Source: Siderastrea siderea (lineage: Eukaryota > Cnidaria > Anthozoa > Scleractinia > Rhizangiidae). Taken from it: a stretch of DNA of 64,000 bases. Both the position numbers and the translations under genes were made by a program. This document shows, piece after piece, positions 43,752-56,024 of this stretch (the stretch's first letter is position 1; each line of letters begins with the position of its first letter). The stretch is taken from the NCBI GenBank assembly GCA_964030785.1, contig OZ034968.1, forward strand, positions 47,915,230 through 47,979,229. The letters run 5' to 3'. Under the pieces are notes generated by a model. That model did not search any database and had not been told where the DNA came from. It saw only the letters and a list, made by a program, of their open reading frames with translations.

Positions 43752-46700
43752 ATGCTGACTGTTTTAACCCCTAGCTTTTCAATGATTAGTTTTTTTTTCT
43801 TTCCCTTTATTTGTTTTCCTCTTCTTGCCCCCCCCCCCCCCCCCACCTTTATGACACGTATTAAGGTGTTATCTTTAAACGTGAGAGGCTTACGTAATCA
43901 AATCAAACAGAGAGCGATATTCTCGTATCTCAAGAGACAGAAAGCGGATTTTTGTTTGCAGGAATCCTACTCTAAGGAAGGTGACGAAAGAATTTGGCAG
44001 GCAGAATGGGGAGGCGCAATTTTCTTTTCTTGTGGAACGGAACATGCTAGAGGTGTCTGTATATTACAAAAGCCAAACTCCTATTTCGGATTTAAATGTT
44101 TATCAGCAGATCCCGGAGGGAGATTTGTTGTTTCTAAGATTAAAATTAGAGATGAAGAATTATTTTTGATGTCAATTTATGCTCCCAACAAACTTCAACA
44201 ACAACTGATGTTCATTAAAAATCTTGGCAGAATTGTGAATTCGGAAACTGACATCTCAAGATTAGTTATTACGGGAGATTGGAACACGACATTACATAGA
44301 ATGGATAAATGTGGCGGTCGTCTTTGGAAACCCACAAAGTATAGAGACGCTATCCTTGATCTTATGGACGAATTAAATCTCGCCGATATCTTTAGAACTT
44401 TGAATCCAACAAAAAAAGCTTTCACTTATGAATCCAATGTTCTGAATTTGAAATCCAGGATTGACTATTTTCTTTTCCTCAACCTCTCTGCTCAAATGTT
44501 AAAAGAGTTGAATCTCGACCTTCTATTGCCCCTGATCATAAATCAATCTTTCTTGATATTGAATTCCATGATTCCCTTCAATGCAGGCCTGGCAATTGGA
44601 AGTTTAACAATCAACTTCTGCAAGATGAAAAATACATTGAACTAATTGAATCATGCTTCCCAAAAATTCTAGAAAAATATGAAGATGTACATAGCCACCA
44701 ACTTCTTTGGGAGCTTATAAAAATGGAAATACGTAATGAAACTATTTGCTACTCTAAAAGGAAAAGGCAACTCTTAAGATCTAAAGAAATCACTCCAGCA
44801 GAAAATTGATAAGCTTGATCAAGAAATTTGTAATAGTGGCGCTTTAAATCCAAGTCTATTGGACAGCTACGAAGAGGCAAAGAATGAGCTAAAAGAAATA
44901 TATGATTGTAAAGGAAAAGAGGCCATCTTCAGGTCCAAAATGCACTCGATTGAAAAGGGTGAGAAACCAACTAAATATTTTTTTCAATTTAGAGAAACTA
45001 AACTACGAAAAGAAAGTTATATCGCAATTGAATGGTGAAAATGGGAAAATAATCTCAGATTTGAACTTGATCAACAAAGAAATTGAAGACTGCTATTGCG
45101 ACCTCCATACTTCAAAACTTTCGCAAAGTCAGCAGACAGAGTTTCATGATAATTTTAACACTTTCACTTGTAATCAAGAAACACCTAAATTAACTATTGA
45201 AGAACAAATCTCTCAGGAATATGACCTATCTCTTGAAGAATTGTTAACAACTATAAAATCTTTTGAGAACAATAAGTCCCCAGGGGATGATGGTTTCACA
45301 AAAGAATTCTATGAGACCTTCTTTGATCTTGTCGGCAAGCACCTTTTGAACTCATATAACGAAGCCTTCCACAATGGTCAACTCTCTATCTCTCAAAGAA
45401 GAGGTGTGATTACCTTAATCCCCAAAGAAGACTCTTCCCTTTTGGACCTTTCGAACTGGCGTCCAATAACTCTTCTTAACGTTGATTATAAGATACTTGC
45501 TAAGGTCATTGGCAAAAGGATCGAGTTGTCATTGCCAAAACTAATTAACTCTGACCAGGCTGGCTTCATTAAAGGAAGATATATTGGTCAAAATGTGCGC
45601 TTGCTGAATGATTTAATGGAATACACCGAAGCTAATCATATTCCTGGCATTTTTCTATTTATTGATTTTAAAAAAGCTTTTGACACCCTGGAATGGGCAT
45701 TTATTAATAAATTAAAGCACTGGAATTTTTCAATTTCGGCCCTGTGATTAGGAGGTGGATTTCACTACTGTATTGTAATGTTGAAAGTGGAGTGATAAAT
45801 GCAGGTTTTATGACCAATTATTTCAGGGTCTCAAGAGGAGTACGTCAAGGCTGCCCTTTAAGCCCGCTGCTCTTTGTTCTAGCAGTTGAAATCTTAGCCT
45901 CCAAAGTGAGACATGACGAATTTTGTCGAGGCATTAATCTTCCTGACAATAAAGAATCTAAATCTCAGTTCGCAGACGACACCACCTTAATAGTCAACGA
46001 CATTGATTCCCTATCGGCAGCTATTTCAATTATCAACTCCTTTAGAAAACTAAAGCGCTATGGATTGGTTCTAATAAACAAAATAAAAATAGACCTTTGG
46101 GATTTGAATGTCCAAGTGAACCACTGAGATTTCTGGAAACATATCTCTCCCACAAAGAAGAAGAAAATATTAAGAAAAACTTTTCAATTAAAATTCAAAA
46201 AATGGAGACCAAACTGAACTTGTGGTTAAAGCAAGACCTAACTCTTTTCGGGAGAACAATGTTGGCGAAATCTTTGGGAATTTCCCAGCTAATTTACTCT
46301 GCTTCAATGCTTTCTGTTCCGGAGCCAGTGATTAATCAAACACAAGGAAAACTCTTTGCCTTTTTGTGGAGAAATAAAAAGGACAGAATTAAAAGGCAAG
46401 CGCTCTATCAACCTTTGGCTAAAGGAGGATTGAGCTTTCCCTGTTTTAGAACGGCTGTAAAAGCCTTATGCCTTTCCTGGATTGGAAGAATATTGTCCGA
46501 CTCTAATGATAATTGGAAGGCAATTCCTAATCATTACCTTGAGAAGCACGGGGGTCTTTCTTTCCTCCTTAAGTGCAATTATGACATTAAATACTTGGAT
46601 AACCGACTTCCTAGCTTTTACCGTGAACTTCTCCGGTTTTTTCATGAACTACGTAGTCAGTATGAGTCCCCTCTTAAAACAGATTTTACCTTATGGAACA

Positions 46701-47545
46701 ATGAGGAGATTCTTATTGACAAGAAGCCAGTATTCTGGAAACCTTGGTATGACAAAAAGATCTTCTTTATTAAGGACGTGCTAACTGACTCAGGAGACTT
46801 CCTCTCTTTTAATCAATTTAAAGAAAAATACAACATCGAAACAAATTTTCTACAGTACTACCAGATGATCTCAGCAATCCCAAGTATTCTTAAACAGAAA
46901 TCTGCTGAACAGGGCGATTCTCAAATGAATAAACTTTCAACGAAGAACACTTTCTTTCTCTCGGAAAATAAATTAATCAATTTCGATGAATTTCGTTGTA
47001 AACAGTATTATGAATTGTTTATCGAAAGTTCTGCTTGCATGCCTACCGCAATTAGTTCTTGGGGGAAAAACCATCCAGTCATTGGCAATTCTTGGGAATC
47101 TGCTGTTGCTAGTACTTATAAAATTACCTCCGATAACAAGCTGCGGCAGTTTTCTTTTAAATTACTTCACCGTGTCCTTGTAACCAAAAAAGAACTAAAA
47201 ATCTTTGGAATAGCAAATGATGAAAAATGTGAAATGTGCAATGAGTTGGACTCCATAGAGCACACCTTCTTAGATTGTCCGGAATTTTTAAAACTGTTAG
47301 ACGCCTCTTTACAGTGGTTCAACAATCGCCATAGCACTGTTTTGACCATCTCACCTTATGATGTGATTCTAAATCAAGTACCGACATGTCTTCAGCTGTC
47401 TCTTCAAAAAAAGAAAAAATTGCGTCTCCTCCTGCTGCTAGTCAAACATTACTTTTACACCTGCAAAGCCCTACAAACATCAGTAAATTGTTATGAGTTT
47501 TTTCGTAAATTAACTTTACAGTTTAAAGTTGAAAAACTTCTCTAG
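43752..47545 (+). pseudogene. LINE ORF2: endonuclease, reverse transcriptase, zinc-binding C-terminus
   Basis: The AP-like endonuclease starts at RIKVLSLNVRGLRNQ, with LQESYS, ITGDWNTTL and SRIDYFL. The RT follows, with SPGDDGFTKEF, NWRPITLLNVDYKI, DQAGFIKGRYIGQNVRL, LFIDFKKAFDTLEW, GVRQGCPLSPLLF and the catalytic QFADDTTLI (about 45967). The C-terminal part ends with a CEMCNELDSIEHTFLDCPEF zinc-knuckle-like region. ORF2 nicks target DNA and copies the LINE RNA. Frame changes near 44500, 44810-44890, 45740 and 46100 inactivate it. Confidence 0.9.
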
Positions 47546-47880
47546 TATTAACCCGACTTCCTCCAAAACTCTAATCCCGCTCCACACTATGCCTCTGTAA
47601 AGTTCTCCTTTTTCCTTTGATCCGCTCCTTGTTGATATCTCTATACTTCTTTTTCTTCCCCCTTTTCCTTTTTCTGGTTGTGTGTGTGTGTACCCACTTT
47701 TCCTCATGCGTAATGGTAATTGACAAATAACTGTAAATAATTAGTAAATTGTGAAGTCTTGTTATTGTAACATAGATGTAATCAAATAGTAAATTGTAAT
47801 GCAAAGAAATTGTTAATTAATTAATAGCCACCAAACCTGTGTAATAAACTGTTGCCAAAAAAAAAAAACAAAATAAAATA

Positions 47881-48945
47881 AAGTGGTTGGACAAAAAATG
47901 CTTTAATTAATTAACTAAGGGTGACCCGTGTACACGCGAACCACAACATCTCATTTCAACTGTTGAAGCCAAATCTTTCTCAAATTATAGAGGTGTGAGA
48001 GTTCAACGCTTTTATCTCCATTATTCCAGTGAACTCTTTTGTTTGCAGGCCATGTTTAAAGGTTTATATGTCGTCAAAAGATTGACAATCCATGTCACCA
48101 TTTCAAGTTAACTTGATAAAGAGAGACTGTAAACACAGCGCTTGAAGTTTGTACGTTGTCGTTTTCACATCTGTTCAGTTAGACCTACTGTAAGTCAAGA
48201 ATTAACGTTGTAAGAAATAATTGGCCTCAATACTCAGAGCTAACAAATAGGGGTCGTTATATTTGGGGACACAACAACAATTTCTAGTGCAGTGGATAGA
48301 TCTGTGCACGTTTTTTAGGCTAGAACAGACTCCTTGAACTTGATTGTAGATAATATTTCCCTTCCGATTGCAACTGAACGGTCACTGTTTTACAAATTCT
48401 TAAATTAGAGAAAAACCAGCTTCTAGCATAGCCCTTTTACGAGCTCCCTCTATCGAAGTCACTTTACCGCCCTCAGAATTTGTCCTCTCTGCCTTGCACC
48501 TAAGGTCAATGAAGGTCCCGTTTTCCTATGTTCTTTAGACTCCTTGTTTCCAGGGAGGACTTCTGTCGTCAGCCACTACAAGTTTTCCCTAGAAACACGG
48601 CACATTTGAACTTTTCTCCATATTAGCAAACCCCGAATTTGACAAAGTAAACACCTGCTGGGGTCATGCTATCAACCCAGAATGGAAAACCAGGCTTTAC
48701 ACTTTGCTCATTTTCCCCTTCCTTTTCTGGTATGATTCTTTTTAGGAAACACGACCATCGCAAAGTTACAGGTCCCCTTATCTTCAAAGCAAAACAGAAA
48801 AAATAACTATCCTTTAATTGCATTAAATCAACGGCGATAGAAATATTGCCGAATCGCTGAGTACATCACGACCTTTGCGCTGTTTGTGACCGGATTACAA
48901 ATTAATGACCCTTATCTGTCAACACCTCTTCAAGCCCCTGCTCCT
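47881..48945. other. No gene seen
   Basis: Flank 3' of the LINE tail. No coding or repeat structure was recognised. Confidence 0.5.
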
Positions 48946-48948
48946 TGA

Positions 48949-49128
48949 CACAATACCAGACAAAAATAGTTGGGACACTTCAACTAAACGCTATTTTTTT
49001 CCTTTTCATGCTCCCCTTCTCCCTCTCAATGTTGTTAACCGCAGTTTAATCATCATATCTTGTACGCCAACATTGAGGGGGCAGGCAGACAGGAAAGTGT
49101 CCTAACAATTCTGACTGATATTGTAGTT
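48949..49128. mobile_element. Short TIR element, copy 2
   Basis: Same ends as 21856-21992 (ACAATACCAGAC... and ...CTGATATTGT) and the same internal GAGGGGGCAGGCAGACAGGAAAGTG. It is longer by an internal block around 49010-49065 that copy 1 lacks. Confidence 0.6.
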
Positions 49129-50125
49129 CAAAAGTGAGTTAGTAGTTTATTAGAAATATTTTCTTGTAATCTCAATCAGAATACTTTAGTCATAAAATAA
49201 ATTGCAGCATAAAAATTATAGGAATATAGTTACATCATACTAGTTTTAACAGTAAACAGTTAAAAGTGTTATTTAATTAAATTGTATTATTTAGCATTAA
49301 TTTAGCTTCTATTAAATAATTTTTTTTGTTATATTTTCTGGTTTTGTTTGTGTTCGTGGGAAGGGTGGTGTGTACCCAGGGTTTGCGTGGAAGCCAGGGA
49401 GCCCACTATTTGCATGTTTTGTCACACCTCCCCTGTCCAAAAGCAGAGTTTTCATTTAAAAAATGGATAATTGAGCTCAAATAATATGATAAACATGACG
49501 AGTTACCTGTATTTGTCACCAGTCTTCAGGACCAGCATACTGACTCTTCTACCCACCAACATATCAAACCCTCTAACGAACACCATACTGACCTCCCAGC
49601 CAACAAGTATACTGACCCCCCAACCGAATGGTATACCAATCCCTTACTGACTAGCCTACACCCCCCCTCAACCTATTTCCCCACCAGTTACTACACCACT
49701 CCCCCTGACATCCACCCCTGCTCTACCACAGGATTTCTCTTCTGGTGAGTTAAGACGTCTGGCAGAAAAGTCAAAGACGATGACTGGGTTTTCATGCAGT
49801 TTAAAAGGGGGCATTGTTTGCACCCAATGAGCTCAAGGGAAAGAGTCCACTTAAGCCTGCTTGTGTAGTGCAAATTAAGCAACTCCTTATAACAGTTTAG
49901 GGGGTGGCAAAAATAACAAATAAAGCATGAAGTGAGTGCGTACCCTCAGTGAACCACACTAATGCAAGAGGACTAACCGAGTTATGGCTCAAACTGAAAA
50001 GTTCCCTGGGCAGGTGTTTGGAAATTTGCCAATTTTTAAAGGCTTTTTTGTACTTTAAAATACCATCTTTTGAAGTTTTAAATGTTTCATTAATATTGTA
50101 CATATTTTTATAGGGTATAGTTACA
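49129..50125. other. No gene seen
   Basis: AT-rich sequence, then C-rich low-complexity sequence (about 49540-49730) with repeated ACTGACC-type phrases. No gene was recognised. Confidence 0.5.
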
Positions 50126-50129
50126 TAGT

Positions 50130-50296
50130 TCAGTTAGACATCTCAGGGCTCCTGTTGATAACAGGGATGCTTTGTAAGCTTCCTGAATGGACTACCCTGA
50201 GTAATACATGTACATTTTTTCTTTTTTTTCTTTTTTTTCTTTTTTTTCGCGTATATGTTTTTTCTAAATAAAGGCGTCTACTCTACTCTACTCAAT
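50130..50296 (+). repeat. Possible retroelement 3' tail with (TCTAC)n
   Basis: CAGGGCTCCTGTTGATAACAGGG forms a small hairpin. A (T8C)n stretch (about 50213-50248), an AATAAA (about 50266) and (TCTAC)n at 50276-50293 follow. An AATAAA followed by a short tandem tail is typical of non-LTR 3' ends. No coding part is attached. Confidence 0.35.
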
Positions 50297-50539
50297 ACAT
50301 CTGTCACAATCAAACAAAAACAAGAATAAGATATATATATAGGGGTAGTTACATCTCGTAAAGTTTGTCGATGTGAAAAATGTACAATGGCTACTTGTCC
50401 TACATCAGAAGTATGGTTTTCTGGGAAGGTCCTGATGACCAGGGGGGAAACGACAAATGCTGAGCCCGCCAATTTCAAAGCAATATGGACGCATCCAAAA
50501 AAGTCTAATTTTTTTCTTGCTCTGAAGTACATACAATGA

Positions 50540-50945
50540 GAACCTGCATGAAAGAACCTAGTGTTTGAAGAACCTGCTGGCAGAAATTTGCCATTTTAAT
50601 ACTCAAAGATATAAGAACCTTTTTAGCCGAGCAAGATCAAGCAGGTTCTTATATGTGGGTTACAGTGAAATTATGATGAACATTTTAACCAAGGAGTTTG
50701 ACCTGAGATTGCAAATTTATATGAAAAGAAAATACCGTACCAAACTGTAATTACAAATAAAAGTACTAATTCAAATAAATGCTGTATATTTAAGGACCAA
50801 ACCCAAGTAATTAACAACTATATCTCCTTCATAGAAATTAAGAACCTACTTAGCCTACATTACCAATAACTACCCCAAAATACAAGAACCTATTTTGCCA
50901 GACGTAAAAAAATGTAAGTTCTTACACGCGGGTTTTTGTTGTATT
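50540..50945. repeat. Cluster of AAGAACCT / AGGTTCTT motifs
   Basis: AAGAACCT appears at about 50553, 50568, 50614, 50840 and 50884, and AGGTTCTTA or AAGTTCTTA at 50642 and 50914. The middle pair forms an inverted repeat (ATAAGAACCT...AGGTTCTTAT). Probably one or two MITE remnants; the family is unknown. Confidence 0.4.
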
Positions 50946-52446
50946 CCTTGCATACATAACACTTGAATGTCAAATTTACGTAAAATGTGGACAATTGTGT
51001 TAAACCGGAAATGACATTGTGCAACTTTCAAGAGCATCTAGTTGAAATTGACTGTCGTTAAACCAATGCCAGTGAGATTAGAGCAGCCAGAAATGTTCAA
51101 AGAGTACAGTGCTTTACAGCTTTGACTGAGATGGTAGATAAAGTTTTCATCTACCAGAGTGCCACCAATATTGCACTCTTTACACAGCTGATTTGTCTTT
51201 TCTCTATGGATTAATCTCCTTCAGCAGGCCCTTACATCTTCCTTCTGAAGAATCGTAGGCAAGCTGATAAAATTTCTTGCATACAACAGAAACCTCTCGA
51301 AATAAGAGCTTTGCTGCCCCCCTCCCCCCCAAAAATAGATACAGACCACTTTGTCAGGCAGTCTTTCCATTTCTATTCATTTGTGTTCACTTTCAAAAGC
51401 CACGGATTAGCTCAGTCACCAAAACTACTTCACGCCAAAGAACTTGCTTGAAAAAGCTTCCAGATATGGACAAATTTGACTTGGATGATCTCTTTTTCGC
51501 ATGTACACACTGTGCCTTAACATCCAAAAACTGTGCATCAAATGTGTGCCTATTAAGAACGTGCCTTAAATGCGCACGTTTTCATCCAAAATGTGTGCAC
51601 CAACCATTCACTTTGCCACACTTCGTGACTTCTACTCATATTAGTTGAAATTTTGCTGACAGGTGAATTCACTCAGGATTATTCATGTCATTATGAAAAC
51701 TGCAAAGTTTTTTAGTAGTTAGTCTAACTCCTTTTGTTGCCTTCGTTAACAGCTTTATGAAAGAAGGAAGCAAAACAGACGTCATGATTTTCTGTTATAC
51801 CCCCCCCCCGCCCCGTACCCCCACCCCCACTGCTGGTGGGAGAGGGTTTTCCACCTATCAAGGTTTTATTATTTGTGCCTACCCAGAAAGTCACAAGGCC
51901 TAAAAAAGAACAGCAAAAAGAAGGACGTAACGAAAGTACGTTTCAAACACTTTTAATATTCCGTTGTTGTGTCATTTGACCAAATAAGAGCAAGAGAATG
52001 CGCAAAATACTTTAGCGTATTACACTGACAATATGTTGTTTTTCCCATCAGGGATGGCAAAAAAGCGAGCCCTCGATAAGGCTAAAAATGCTTGACCAAA
52101 CTCCCCTCAGAAAAGGACAGAGGTGCTTGATTATTATACAGCCCAAATACACTTAAATTGTTATACAAGTCAGCAATCGTTAATTCTCCAGAACGGGGAG
52201 GAGATGTTAGAGTGGCCACAGCACTGACCAGCAACAAGTCATCTGTCATGGAGACCACAAAACATAAGCACTCTGATGGAGCTAGAGCCACAATGCATAT
52301 TAGTCTGTTGATGTTGTGTGGAAGGCAACATGCAAAGGCGCCTATCAGAGGCTTAAACCATGAACCGCCAAAGAGTGGCTACAAGCATGGTCCAAAATAC
52401 TAGCATGCTATGCGATAGAGATGCTTTGTGAAAGTTAACAAAAAGT
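50946..52446. other. No gene seen
   Basis: Poly-C tracts at 51318-51330 and 51800-51815. The ORFs at 51277-51648 and 52158-52403 show no recognised domain. Confidence 0.45.
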
Positions 52447-53118
52447 ACCGTAAAGTTCCGTGTATAAGCCGCACCCGTAGATAAGCCGCACCCCCGATTT
52501 GGAAGCTCAAATTTCGAAAAAAAAAAATAAAGACAATAAAGTTTGAAGTTCCTTTGAAGTTCTATTTGTATACAAACAAGGGCAAACAAGCACGATTCCA
52601 AAACACCGTACACGGCGGTTGTGGCAAACTTTTATACAAACGAAGTCTTTAAATGGCGAAATTTCACTTATCATACCTTAATTTCTGTTTGTATTCACCA
52701 TATCTTATCTGTTGATACCACTTTTTCAAGATTATCACTTCAAAACACTCCATGAAGTTGAAATTCCGACAAATTCGTACGCGTTTGAAACGAAACGAAC
52801 GAATGCTTAGCGGCCAAGCTTTCAAACGTGGAGAGGAGTCTGGGTCTCGGCAAAACAACACAGAAGAGAACACGCAAAGATGCCATTACAATATTTATTC
52901 CACTAATTAGTATAATTAGTATTACACCTCTAAAGGATAAGCGAATGATGTTTTTGCGAGTAAAATCTCTAAAACTACCACTGTTCTTCGTGTGAACATC
53001 GAACATTTTCTTGGAGTAATAAAATTCTAATTAACAAATGTCTATTTACGACAACTATATTTACAAGCGATCGGAAAGTGTCTGTCAAAGTTTATAAGAA
53101 TGTTCGTCGTCTTAAAGC

Positions 53119-53440
53119 TTAAAATCCATTGAAGTCCTCACTATCGCTATCTCCAAAGAGATTCTGATAGCCTTCTGGATCAATGTCCGCTTGCTCTCTC
53201 TCGTAACTGTCGGCGTAGTGCAAGTCTGCGTCATCGTCATCATCATTGATACCGGCGAATGGATCAGAGTCGTCGTCGTCTTCATCCCACATTTCATCAT
53301 CCTCTGTGCCATCCAAGGCATTCGTAATGCAGCACTTACGAAAGGACTTCTTGATCAGCTCGCTAGGGATGTCCTCCCAGGCCTCAACAATCCACAATTT
53401 GCCTCGCGAGTACTCGCGAATATCCTGGTATTTTCTCGCA
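53119..53440 (-). pseudogene. C-terminal remnant of pogo/Tigger transposase
   Basis: The frame reads REYSRGKLWIVEAWEDIPSE, then LIKKSFRKCCITNALDGTED and a long Asp-rich tail (DEDDDDSDPF, DDDDDAD), and ends at 53119. In DDE transposases of the jerky/Tigger group the segment W...A W..IP.E.I..SF..C.I.NALDG.ED lies after the catalytic Glu. No DDE catalytic residues remain. The sequence upstream of 53440 in the same frame does not resemble transposase. Confidence 0.65.
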
Positions 53441-53630
53441 CGTGGCGGAAAGATACGTGTTGAAGTGACAGGCCACAGGCGCCATTGCAAACAACTTTGC
53501 GGAGGAATGGAGATTCCGTGTAGGTTGGTGTTTAGTTGTTCGAGTAAAGTGAAATTAAATCGCTTGAAAGAACTGTTGGAGAACAAGATACGCCGGTGAA
53601 TGTTTGAAGACACGAACACTGTACAAACGG

Positions 53631-53646
53631 CTCCTTTAGGAGCCAC
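53631..53646 (+). terminator. Histone-type 3' stem-loop inside the Tigger-like element
   Basis: GGCTCC-TTTA-GGAGCC with AAAC before and ACCACT after. This is the form of the metazoan replication-dependent histone 3' stem-loop (6-bp stem, 4-base loop, A/C-rich flanks). It lies about 31 bp after the stop of a plus-strand frame ending LKELLENKIRR. No histone could be recognised upstream. Confidence 0.5.
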
Positions 53647-53851
53647 CACTCGTATAAAAGTCAATGAACAACATCAACATGCTTTCAGTTTGTGTGTATC
53701 TTTATTCAGCGACATCTTAAGACGTTTTTATGAATATTAATTAGGCCTTTAAGAACTCCAACCACAGATGTTTCCGTAGATAAGCCGCACCCCCGATTTT
53801 TGACTTAAATTTTGAGGAAAAAGGTGCGGCTTATACATGGAAATTTACGGT

Positions 53852-54428
53852 AAAACCCGTAGTCATGGACATTGCCATCTTCATGTATAAAATTAAGCAT
53901 AAATTGCTGTCAGAGAGACTCTGTAATCTTTTCCAATTAGACAGTGGCTTATATAATTTAAGAAAACGAGAATTTGTTCAACCTCGATTCTCTTCGGTAA
54001 CATATGGAAAACACTCACTTCGTTACCTAGGGCCCAAACTTTGGAATGATCTCACTCCTAGACTAAGAAATTTACCCTCTTTGAAGCAATTTAAGAACGT
54101 TATACGTGATCGGGACCTCACTGCGCTGGCTGCAAATGTCAGTGATTGTCGAGGCTGCAACCTATGCCAAGAATGACTGGCCGCCAACATTACATAACAT
54201 AATTTTTATTTTTAACATAATTTTTATTTTTATATTTTAATATAGTTGAAGAAACAGATTTTACAGTTTTTTAGCTTAGTTAATTGTTGTAATTAGGCTT
54301 TTTAAATGTATATAAATATTTTCCATTTTATATATATTAATTACGTTTTTAGTTAGGCAGGTTAGGTGTCCACAATTAGTAGAGGGGACTTTTCCCCTCA
54401 GCTACTACAGTTTTGACACGTTAATAAA

Positions 54429-54476
<48 letters not shown>
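53852..54476 (+). mobile_element. 5'-truncated LINE with (ATT)n tail
   Basis: Begins directly after the Tigger-like end. The frame 53865-54176 encodes an ORF2 C-terminus (IFMYKIKHKLL, SVTYGKHSLRYLGPKLWNDL, PSLKQFKNV). A 3' UTR follows with GACACGTTAATAAAG and (ATT)n at about 54432-54474. The same 3' end is found inverted at 27582-27748, so this family was active more than once here. Confidence 0.75.
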
Positions 54477-54859
54477 TCCAATCAGGACAAGCAGCTGGTC
54501 GAAGATTTTTGGAGCAGCCCTATCTTACACAACTGGAAACAAAAAAGACAAAGCGGGAGTGTACGCAGAGTATGTATTTCACACATATTTCACAAGAGGA
54601 AAGTTCTAGAAAAGACAGCCAGAAGGGTACAAAGATATTAAAGCTACGAGAGGAGAGCAAGCATGGAGTCATGAAAGACAGACGTGGATGTTAAGCTCTG
54701 CAAGCCACGACTCCCTTGATCTAGATTTTCTTGGATGAAAGGCTTTACTTGGTTGCTGCGACCCACTCTGCTTTAGTTATTACATCGGACAATGCCAGGA
54801 AACATTAAGAATGCGGCTCCAGCACAGAAATTACAGCAAGTGCCGCGAAGAAGTGAAAC
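54477..54859 (+). other. Probable LINE 5' region
   Basis: No ORF of interest. Its position just before an ORF1 start suggests a LINE 5' UTR, but I see no independent marker. Confidence 0.3.
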
Positions 54860-55165
54860 ATGGTGGAGGGAGAAGAAGACATCTTCGAAGATTGCCCCAG
54901 AGAAGAGCCAAACCTTCTTGAAATAAAAAGTATGCTCATCTCTATTCAAAACTTAATAGCAAGCATTCTAAAAGAAAATGTCCAACTTAAAGAAGACATG
55001 GCTGAACTAAAATCATCTCTCAGATCCAACGAGCGAGAATTACAAGCCTTGAAAGATGCTCTAGTGGCAGCTTCTAAAGAGAATGTTAATCCAAGCCCTA
55101 GCATTTCAAATCCCATGGAAAACAATTTTTCGGTTCTGTGCCCAGAGATCACGGGAACCAATTTG
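54860..55165 (+). pseudogene. LINE ORF1 N-terminal part (second LINE)
   Basis: ATG start, an acidic leader (MVEGEEDIFEDC), then a coiled coil (LLEIKSMLISIQNLI, LKEDMAELKSSLRSNERELQ). This parallels the ORF1 at 22561. The frame is interrupted at about 55165 by an opposite-strand LINE insertion. The RNA-binding half probably lies at 56950-57440. Confidence 0.6.
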
Positions 55166-55970
55166 TAACTATTTTTTTTTGGTAATTTATTTTTTTTAAA
55201 CAACACAATACAGTACTCAGGATACATTACCTACAGTCACCTAACTTAAAATACGCGTTACAGTACTTACAATACATTGCTTAAAGTAACTTACAATACA
55301 CGTTACAGTAGCTTGATTATTGTTCACGTTATGTAAAAATTAAATACAAAGCAAATAGTTGTTAATTAAAAATGAAGAAGACCAACTAGATATAACAAGG
55401 TTATTTTCAACTGAGTGTTCATAACAGCTATCAACTTTTCCCATTTTTTAAAATGAGTAGTGAGTTTATTCCTCTTCCTCGCAATATTGAGTTCGATGTT
55501 ATAAACACGTCTTATCCTGGCAATAAAACCTCTCAATGAGGGTAAACTTCCATGACATTTCGTTACATAAATGTAATATTTACCAAACAACAGAATGTGA
55601 TTAATTATAAAGAAATCTTCCGTTTTTTCAAAATTCCCTAAAAACAAACCTATCTCATTTAAGGATTCTATAATGATGTCATCTTTCAGCCAGGACAAGA
55701 CGTCTTTCCAAAATTCAGAAGACACTTTACAACGGGAGAGTAAATGTTCGATGGATTCTGGTTCTTCATTGCAGAACGTACAATTAGGGGATTGCAAAAG
55801 GCCAAAGCGAAATAATTTATCACTTGTAAAGACAATGTTGTTTAGAATTTTGTATTGAAATTCTCTCAGTTTAGAATCAAGTGTAGTACGGAAAGGGAGA
55901 GAGTAAACCTTTTCCCAATTAATAGATGTGTCTGAGTACTTGTATTTGTGACTATTTTTTGGTTCTGTGA
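55166..55970 (-). mobile_element. 5'-truncated LINE inserted in opposite orientation
   Basis: The minus-strand frame (about 55945-55366) is an ORF2 C-terminus: DSKLREFQYKILNNIVF, LQSPNCTFCNEEPESIEHLL and CKVSSEFWKDVLSWL. The 3' UTR ends in an A-rich tail with AATAAA, read as T-runs at about 55171-55198. ATTTGTAACTATTTTTT at the left and ATTTGTGACTATTTTTT at the right (about 55946) are a probable target duplication of about 19 bp, as in L1-like insertions. Confidence 0.75.
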
Positions 55971-56024
55971 ATATTCACGGGAACCCATTCTTAATATTGT
56001 TGATTTTAATAAACGTTGTTAAGC

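Larger units (their letters stand above)
22406..47880 (+). mobile_element. Tx1/L1-like LINE split by a 20.2-kb insertion
   Basis: ORF1 starts at 22561, is interrupted at 22952, resumes at 43165 and ends at 43662. ORF2 follows (43752-47545), then a 3' UTR ending in an A-rich tail at about 47858-47880. Without the insertion the element is about 5.2 kb. ORF1 has one frameshift and ORF2 several, so the copy is dead. The 5' end is approximate and no convincing target duplication was found. Confidence 0.8.
52447..53851 (-). mobile_element. pogo/Tigger-like DNA transposon, internally deleted
   Basis: The left end TACCGTAAAGTTCCGTGTAT and the right end inverse (TACCGTAAATTTCCATGTAT) are terminal inverted repeats followed by AAGCCGCACC. 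A second GATAAGCCGCACCCCCGATT lies just inside each end. TA at both borders fits a TA target site. At 1.4 kb it is shorter than a full transposase element. It keeps only the C-terminal part of the gene on the minus strand. Confidence 0.75.

Noticed and set aside
50278..50532. An 84-aa minus-strand protein
   Set aside because: No domain or splice context. It overlaps a (TCTAC)n tail at its end.
53246..53599. A plus-strand gene ending in the histone-type stem-loop
   Set aside because: Its first two thirds are the complement of the transposase remnant. Only the last part is independent, and it resembles no histone convincingly. Reported as a finding, not a gene.
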